From assembly GCF_019599265.1 (NCBI RefSeq), contig NZ_JAHZTC010000007.1:1-64000 (forward strand): a DNA stretch of 64,000 nt, given 5' to 3'. Position 1 is the stretch's first letter. Each line of letters opens with the position of its first letter. Under the pieces are notes generated by a model. The model searched no databases. It saw nothing but the letters and a program-made list of their open reading frames with translations, and was not told where the DNA came from. This document shows, one piece after another, positions 60,201-64,000 of this stretch. The DNA is from Pontibacter sp. HSC-14F20. GTDB lineage: Bacteria > Bacteroidota > Bacteroidia > Cytophagales > Hymenobacteraceae. Both the position numbers and the translations under genes were made by a program.

Positions 60201-60367
60201 CCTGTGGTGACACCATTGGATGTACCCCGTTCCAGCACGGTAACACCCGGCAGTGCGGAGCCATCGTTAGCAGCGGTGACTCTACCGGTTACGGTTTGAG
60301 TCTGAGCCCAGACACTTCCTACAAGCGCCAGGACTAAAAAGAAGCTCAATAGTATACTCTTCTTCAT
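57290..60367 (-). CDS. SusC/RagA-family TonB-linked outer-membrane transporter
   Basis: 1025 residues. Signal peptide (cleavage after WAQ near 21), then a carboxypeptidase-like regulatory domain (TVTGRVTAANDGSALPGVTV near 24-43), the plug with SEVVVVGYGTQERREVTGAT near 103-122 and ALQGRAAGVQISQNSGTPGG near 143-162, and a 22-stranded barrel ending in an aromatic residue (VPQSRTITFGVNVGF). It imports a ligand captured by SusD with TonB energy. No N-terminal signalling extension, sigma or anti-sigma gene, and no glycoside hydrolase or peptidase lies beside it, so the ligand is unknown. Confidence 0.97.
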   Translation of the reverse strand: MKKSILLSFFLVLALVGSVWAQTQTVTGRVTAANDGSALPGVTVLERGTSNGVTTGIDGDYTLTVQPSATLVFSFIGMQRQEIPVNGRSTIDVQLAADERQLSEVVVVGYGTQERREVTGATAKVKSEDIQNLPVVGVDQALQGRAAGVQISQNSGTPGGGITVRVRGATSISASNQPLYVVDGVPLTTGDFSQLGFGGQSVNAVTDINPNDIESIDILKDASAAAIYGSRAANGVVLITTKRGSARQTQVNFNMYAGTQKYWKKPKLLNAQQYTDIMMEAFVNDGFIPEGQYTPQDFVDFYYNGVDFPVADTDWVDEISRTAGISNYEISLSGGDPKTRYYVSGNYFDQKGVVISSRYQRYSTRLNLDHQANDRFSLGTSIQLSRSDSDRIISDNSITSPFANALAASPLWPVYEDPEATTYSYPNFFYTNPVAEGRENDNVTRNLRAVGNAFAKYAIIPGLDLQVKGGVDVLNVDERRYSAANFEGATFREQGGQAINATTTVSKRLLEATLAYNKVFNEIHSLSSVIGTSKEDNQIRSTSVTGEGFASDRFRYVSSAARVNAGTGAELESSLVSFFGRVNYSFRDRYLLGVNFRADGSSRFGENNRYGYFPSVSAGWRLIEEDFMSGLDYMSELKLRASYGVTGNQEIGDFQYLALYTGGSNYLDLSGLAQSQLANPDLKWETTKQFNVGTDIGFFNGRVNLALDYYVKKTDDLLFARPIPTQSGFSSVQFNVGSTENKGFEIALNTVNISNPGNGFNWTTDFNIARNRNKVTSLYEGQDIFYGFGGNSIVLREGYPIGTFYGLIADGIYSRQDEVPASKTEFNGTLAGDVNYRDINEDGIITDDDFTVIGNAQPDFIGGLTNTLRYGGFDLNVFFQFSSGNDIAMPSREYQMHLGRYDDNMVEDVLGRWQQEGDVTDVPRATYFDENYNGRSNSSRFIYDGSYLRLKNLVLGYTLPSAISERLKMRTLRVYAQAQNLVTFTDYPGFDPEVNFAGTSNTTLGVDFYTVPQSRTITFGVNVGF

Positions 60368-60616
60368 AGCAGTTAAATTTGATTTACATTTAAGAACGTT
60401 TTTACGGATATATAGTAAATAAATCGAAGGAATAATTTACCTTTATTACATAAAGCATTAAATATTGTTTATATAATCCTATAAAAAGGAACGTATAAAC
60501 CGGCATGTACCTAAAATGTTATCTGTAAACAGATTAGACACTGCGACGAGGAAATCATATTCTTAGGAAAGCGAATTCTCAGATACCCACCTCTTCAGAT
60601 TCTGCTGTTGCTGATT

Positions 60617-61255
60617 TTATTTCTTCTCCAGCATCGTCACACTCAGAAAGCCACTGCCCTCCTGTATAACCGGCTTCCAGCCCAGGTCCTGGAGGTACCA
60701 GCGTATAAAGTTGTTGAGCAGGCCGTGCGCTACTAGCACCACCGTCGGGTTATGCTCCGCCTGTTGCGCCAGAAAAGAAGCCGCTTCCCGCGCCCGCTGT
60801 TTTGCCTGCCTGAATGTTTCGATCCCTTTGCTGTTCAGCCCCATCATCCAAAGCACCCGGGCGCTCACCAGCCAGAGCCGGATGGGAAGCCTCAGCAATG
60901 GCAGAGAGAAAATACGGCGCTCAAACTCCCGGAACTCATGCCGCACAATCAGCTCAACTTCCTCCCCGAAAATCTGACGGGCAGTGAGTTGTGATCTTAC
61001 CAGAGTGCTGCAGTATACCTGCCGGACCTCCTGGTAAGGTATAGCCTCGTGTTCCATGACAAACTGCTCTACTTCTGCTGCATCGTAGTCGCTGATGTAA
61101 CTGCTGGCAGCCGCCCTGCTGAAGTAACCCTTTTTTGACACCAGTGGCCGCGCATGACGGATCAGGAAAATGCGCCCTCTTGTACGATTGGTTTCTGGTG
61201 TTCCTTTCAAAGTAAGGTTCGCGTGATTCAAACATGTTATACGCAAGGGGTACAC
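60617..61255 (-). CDS. Histidine phosphatase superfamily protein
   Basis: 212 residues by the longest frame; the true start could be further in (residues 1-26 look unlike the family). Motif FLIRHARPLVSKKG with catalytic His34 and Arg33 (LIRHARP), then STLVRSQLTARQIF near 82-95 with a second conserved arginine, and VVLVAHGLLNNFIRWYL near 172-188 with the second histidine. Members dephosphorylate sugars, nucleotides or proteins through a phosphohistidine. A mid-region segment (RRIFSLPLLRLPIRLWLVSA) is basic and hydrophobic and may attach it to the membrane. No operon partner. Confidence 0.8.
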   Translation of the reverse strand: MYPLRITCLNHANLTLKGTPETNRTRGRIFLIRHARPLVSKKGYFSRAAASSYISDYDAAEVEQFVMEHEAIPYQEVRQVYCSTLVRSQLTARQIFGEEVELIVRHEFREFERRIFSLPLLRLPIRLWLVSARVLWMMGLNSKGIETFRQAKQRAREAASFLAQQAEHNPTVVLVAHGLLNNFIRWYLQDLGWKPVIQEGSGFLSVTMLEKK

Positions 61256-61569
61256 CTGCGATGCCTGTGAAGTATTAGGCGACCAGGTATAATTTCGTGG
61301 CTTCAGGCGATCTGTCGGGCACAGGATGTATGGTCAAGAAATAAAACGTAAAAAACAGAAGATCGCATTAACGGAATCCGGCTTGCACCCGTATTAGAAT
61401 GCACTGTCGGTAGACGCTGGCAGACCAGCCCTTGGCCCATCTCTATACCTGGCTGGTACGCTTACCGATTTTTATACCTGTCTCTAACTGCCATTCTGCA
61501 AAATGAAGGAGATGGTACACTGGCCCGAACCAAAACATGATGTAAAACATATCTACACCAAAAAGGACA
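61256..61569. other. 314-bp intergenic region between divergent genes
   Basis: No gene accepted. It contains several CAGGTATA/TATACCTG units (61284-61291, 61444-61451, 61473-61480). The last 70 bases overlap a short frame (61503-61736) that runs out of phase into the following glycosyltransferase and is probably spurious. No promoter box of the TAnnTTTG type was found. Confidence 0.5.
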
Positions 61570-62679
61570 ATGAATACACACCTTTACCCATCGACTATCC
61601 TGATGACTGCCGATACGGTTGGCAGCGTATGGACTTATGCGCTGGAGCTAACAAGAGCCGTAGCAGCGCATGGCACAAACATAGCACTGGCTACCATGGG
61701 AGAGCCCATGAGCGAAGAGCAACGCGCAGAAGCTGAAAGCATTTCTAACCTCACGGTATATGAAAGCGAATATAAACTAGAGTGGATGGACTCCCCTTGG
61801 GAGGACGTAACAAAAGCCGGTGAATGGCTGTTGCAATTGCGCGACCAGGTGCAGCCTGACCTGATCCACCTCAACCACATGAGTTTCGGCAGCCTGGACT
61901 GGAACAAACCAGTGACGGTAGTTATTCACTCGTGTGTGCTGTCGTGGTGGCGTGCCGTGAAGCAGGAAGAAGCGCCAAAAAAATGGAATAAATACAGCGA
62001 AATGGTACGCAAAGGGCTGCAGGCCGCAGATATGGTGGTGGCCCCCACACAGGCCATGATGCACCAGGCCGAAGAACTATACGGTCCGTTCAAACGCAGT
62101 GCCGTGGTATACAACGGGCGTGGCCAGCAATACTTCCAGTTCGGACGCAAAGAGCCATTCGTTTTCAGCCTCGGCAGGGTATGGGATGAGGCCAAAAACA
62201 TCTCAATGCTCGCGCATATTGCTTCAGACCTGCAGTGGCCGGTTTACATAGCCGGCGAAGGCAAACACCCGGAAACGGGGGAGGCTATGGAATTGGACAA
62301 TGTGTATTTTCTGGGGCAACTCACCAACAAAGAAGTGACTGACTGGCTGTCCAGAGCGTCAATCTATGCGCTGCCTGCCAAGTATGAGCCCTTCGGGCTA
62401 ACCGTGCTGGAGGCAGCCATGTCGGGTTGCGCCCTGGTTGTAGGCAAAACTGAGAGCATGGCCGAGGTATGGGGCAATGCCGCCAAATATGTAGATCCAG
62501 GCAGTGCAGACGAGTTGCGCGATACGATTGTGGATTTGATAGACGATGAGTTCTGCCGCAACATCATGGCTTGCCGGGCCGTGAAGCGTTCGCATGGATA
62601 CACCGCCGTCCAGATGGCCCAGGATTACAGTTACCTGTATGGTCAGCTGATGCCGGCACCGGTTTCGGTTTCAAAATGA
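61570..62679 (+). CDS. Family 4 glycosyltransferase (GT-B)
   Basis: 369 residues. ILMTADTVGSVWTYALELTR near 10-29 is a typical N-terminus; PDLIHLNHMSFGSLDW near 96-111 follows. The donor domain has FSLGRVWDEAKNISMLAHIA near 198-217, VYIAGEGKHPETG near 224-236, and LPAKYEPFGLTVLEAAMSGC near 262-281 with the E-x7-E signature. Start is preceded by AAAAAGGAC. Followed after 41 bp by the CgeB-like gene, so the two probably act in the same glycan pathway. It is more GC-rich than the capsule genes and belongs to a different region. Confidence 0.87.
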   Translation: MNTHLYPSTILMTADTVGSVWTYALELTRAVAAHGTNIALATMGEPMSEEQRAEAESISNLTVYESEYKLEWMDSPWEDVTKAGEWLLQLRDQVQPDLIHLNHMSFGSLDWNKPVTVVIHSCVLSWWRAVKQEEAPKKWNKYSEMVRKGLQAADMVVAPTQAMMHQAEELYGPFKRSAVVYNGRGQQYFQFGRKEPFVFSLGRVWDEAKNISMLAHIASDLQWPVYIAGEGKHPETGEAMELDNVYFLGQLTNKEVTDWLSRASIYALPAKYEPFGLTVLEAAMSGCALVVGKTESMAEVWGNAAKYVDPGSADELRDTIVDLIDDEFCRNIMACRAVKRSHGYTAVQMAQDYSYLYGQLMPAPVSVSK

Positions 62680-62720
62680 AAAACTAGCCTATCTTTACCA
62701 TAAAATTGTCAGACAACGGC

Positions 62721-63815
62721 ATGAACATCGTTATACTTGGCCTTTCGATCACGACCTCCTGGGGCAATGGCCATGCCACCACTTACCGAAACCTGGTACG
62801 GGCGCTGCATGCCAGTGCACACCAGATTTTGTTTCTGGAAAGAAAGCCATCCCATCGTACTGCCCCCGATTTGGGCGAGCCCGACTTCTGCCAAGTAGGT
62901 ATGTACGCGTCTTTGGAGCAACTGCAGCAGTACACAGAGCAGGTACGCGAAGCCGATCTGGTGATTGTGGGTTCCAGCCTGACAGAAGGCAATGCTATAG
63001 GTAAATGGGTGATCGAGACGGCAAAGGGCATCAAAGCCTTTTATGACCTCGATGCACCCGCTACCCTCACTGAACTGGAAGGAAAGGGACCACTATACCT
63101 GAATGCGAGCCTGATCCCTGCCTTCGACCTATACCTGTCCTGCACAGGAGGTCCGGCGCTGGAGCTGTTCGAACAGAAATATGGCGCCCGCATGGCACGA
63201 ACGCTGTATTTTTCAGTTGACCCAACACTTTACCACCAGGAGTATCGCGAGATCAAATGGGACCTGGGTTACCTGGGCGCCTATACCGAAGATCGGCAGT
63301 CTACCTTGCAGAAGCTGATGGTGGATGCTGCAGCGCAATGGCCTGCCGGTCGCTTTGTGGTAGCTGGCACCAAATATCCTGAAGATATGGGCTGGCCTGG
63401 CAACATCAACATGCTGCATCACCTCACGCCGGCGGAACACCGCGATTTTTTCAACAGTCAGCGCTTTGCCCTGAGCATTGCCCGTGCCGGGACCAGCAGG
63501 TTTGGCTATACCCCAAGCATGCGCCTCTTCGAAGCGGCCGCCTGTTGCACGCCTGTCATCTCTGATTATTGGGAAGGTATAGAAACACTGTTTGAGCCTG
63601 ATTCTGAAATCCTGATCACCAAAAGTGCGTCCGAAACGCTGCGTTACCTCCGCGAGATCTGTAATTCTGAGCGTAAAGCCATCGGCATGCGGGCTCGCCG
63701 CAAAATGATGGCGCGCCACACTGCCGCACATCGCGCGCACGAGCTGGAAATCTACCTCGGAGAACTCATGACTCTGGATACCTCAAATGAAGAAAAGCTG
63801 GAAACCATTGGTTGA
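62721..63815 (+). CDS. CgeB-like glycosyltransferase-type protein
   Basis: 364 residues from the ATG at 62721 (NIVILGLSITTSWGNGHATT); a TTG five codons upstream is less likely. The N-terminal half has LVRALHASAHQILFLERKPS near 26-45 and ADLVIVGSSLTEGN near 80-93. The C-terminal half has NMLHHLTPAEHRDFFNSQRF near 233-252, ARAGTSRFGYTPSMRLFEAA and CCTPVISDYWEGIETLF near 273-291, the layout of the CgeB family of GT-B proteins whose donor is unknown. Pairs with the preceding GT4 gene. A terminator follows its stop. Confidence 0.75.
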   Translation: MNIVILGLSITTSWGNGHATTYRNLVRALHASAHQILFLERKPSHRTAPDLGEPDFCQVGMYASLEQLQQYTEQVREADLVIVGSSLTEGNAIGKWVIETAKGIKAFYDLDAPATLTELEGKGPLYLNASLIPAFDLYLSCTGGPALELFEQKYGARMARTLYFSVDPTLYHQEYREIKWDLGYLGAYTEDRQSTLQKLMVDAAAQWPAGRFVVAGTKYPEDMGWPGNINMLHHLTPAEHRDFFNSQRFALSIARAGTSRFGYTPSMRLFEAAACCTPVISDYWEGIETLFEPDSEILITKSASETLRYLREICNSERKAIGMRARRKMMARHTAAHRAHELEIYLGELMTLDTSNEEKLETIG

Positions 63816-63833
63816 TATAAACCGGTTCAGGTA

Positions 63834-63876
63834 AGAGAAGCCATACCTTTGCTACGAAGCAGGTATGGCTCTTTTT
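63834..63876 (+). terminator. Intrinsic terminator after the CgeB-like gene
   Basis: AGCCATACCT (63839-63848) pairs with AGGTATGGCT (63861-63870), extended inward by TTGCT/AGCA-type bases and followed by CTTTTTT. Confidence 0.85.
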
Positions 63877-63922
63877 TGTGCGGTATACAGCTAGCCTGCT
63901 CCGACTCAATAGTTTAAAAACA

Positions 63923-64000
63923 ATGACTAAAAAAGGAATAGAACGCTGGAAGACGCTGAAGTCGCAGGTGGTATTTGAACATAAATGGTATACCCTGCGC
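63923..64000 (+). CDS. NUDIX hydrolase, N-terminal fragment (cut by window edge)
   Basis: The first 26 codons are visible (ERWKTLKSQVVFEHKWYTLR near the end). A Trp-Lys-Thr-Leu start and a Phe-x2-Lys-Trp-x-Leu-Arg segment are typical of bacterial ADP-ribose pyrophosphatase-type NUDIX proteins, but the NUDIX box itself lies outside the window, so the call is tentative. Confidence 0.5.
   Translation, partial: MTKKGIERWKTLKSQVVFEHKWYTLR

Noticed and set aside
61503..61736. A 77-codon frame before the GT4 gene
   Set aside because: It overlaps the first 167 bases of the glycosyltransferase out of phase and its C-terminal half is only a frame-shifted reading of that gene.

Overview
The window looks like a chromosomal segment of a Bacteroidota bacterium, most likely order Cytophagales, family Hymenobacteraceae (Pontibacter or a close relative). 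The supporting signs are a SusC/SusD pair, several Bacteroidota-type -7 promoter boxes (TAnnTTTG), a BlaI/M56/TonB operon, ISAs1- and IS5-like remnants, Bacteroidota-type lipoproteins and a RibBA fusion. The genus is inferred, not proven. I see no rRNA, tRNA or CRISPR array.

Layout. 1-2.4 kb is a decayed mobile-element zone: the end of an IS5-like transposase, a membrane-protein pseudogene with an in-frame stop, a DUF6503-like lipoprotein, and an ISAs1-family remnant with intact ends but a scrambled reading frame. A flavin reductase gene follows on the minus strand. 3.6-30.0 kb is one large plus-strand surface-polysaccharide locus of the Wzx/Wzy type: export lipoprotein (Wza-like), chain-length/tyrosine kinase (Wzc-like), UDP-sugar dehydrogenase and epimerase (TviB/TviC-like), flippase, an FrhB-like protein paired with a polysaccharide pyruvyl transferase, glycosyltransferases, two ATP-grasp enzymes, a GNAT protein, a candidate polymerase, a polysaccharide deacetylase, a PglC-type initiating transferase, an SDR, a metallophosphoesterase, a PglE-like aminotransferase and a PglF-like dehydratase. 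Its middle (about 9-26 kb) is visibly AT-rich and almost lacks an octamer (CAGGTATA/TATACCTG) that is common in the rest of the window, which suggests a transferred or fast-evolving locus.

30-43.7 kb is mostly core genome: fumarylacetoacetase, Mrp and NifU Fe-S proteins, DNA primase, RibBA, an ABC exporter and a secreted M19 dipeptidase, plus a lone glycosyltransferase and three poorly known proteins. 43.9-45.1 kb holds a solitary GC-rich tyrosine recombinase with unusual catalytic residues. 45.4-55.8 kb has a cytochrome c/sugar dehydrogenase fusion, an M14 carboxypeptidase, a frameshifted small membrane protein, DoxX, lipoproteins, SurE, a three-module TonB_C protein, and a blaI-M56 pair in which the peptidase carries a TonB_C domain. 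55.9-60.4 kb is an orphan SusC/SusD pair. 60.6-64 kb has a histidine phosphatase, two glycosyltransferases and the start of a NUDIX hydrolase.

How the genes work together. The polysaccharide locus encodes precursor synthesis (UDP-HexNAcA through TviB/TviC; a 4-amino-4,6-dideoxy sugar through PglF/PglE), priming (PglC-like), assembly by glycosyltransferases, decoration (pyruvyl transfer, possibly amino-acid ligation by ATP-grasp enzymes, acetylation, deacetylation), flipping, polymerisation and export. No pglD-type acetyltransferase is present beside pglE/pglF, and an ATP-grasp enzyme lies nearby instead. I consider this the most interesting metabolic lead. The blaI-M56-TonB_C arrangement, with tandem dyads upstream, is the most interesting regulatory lead.
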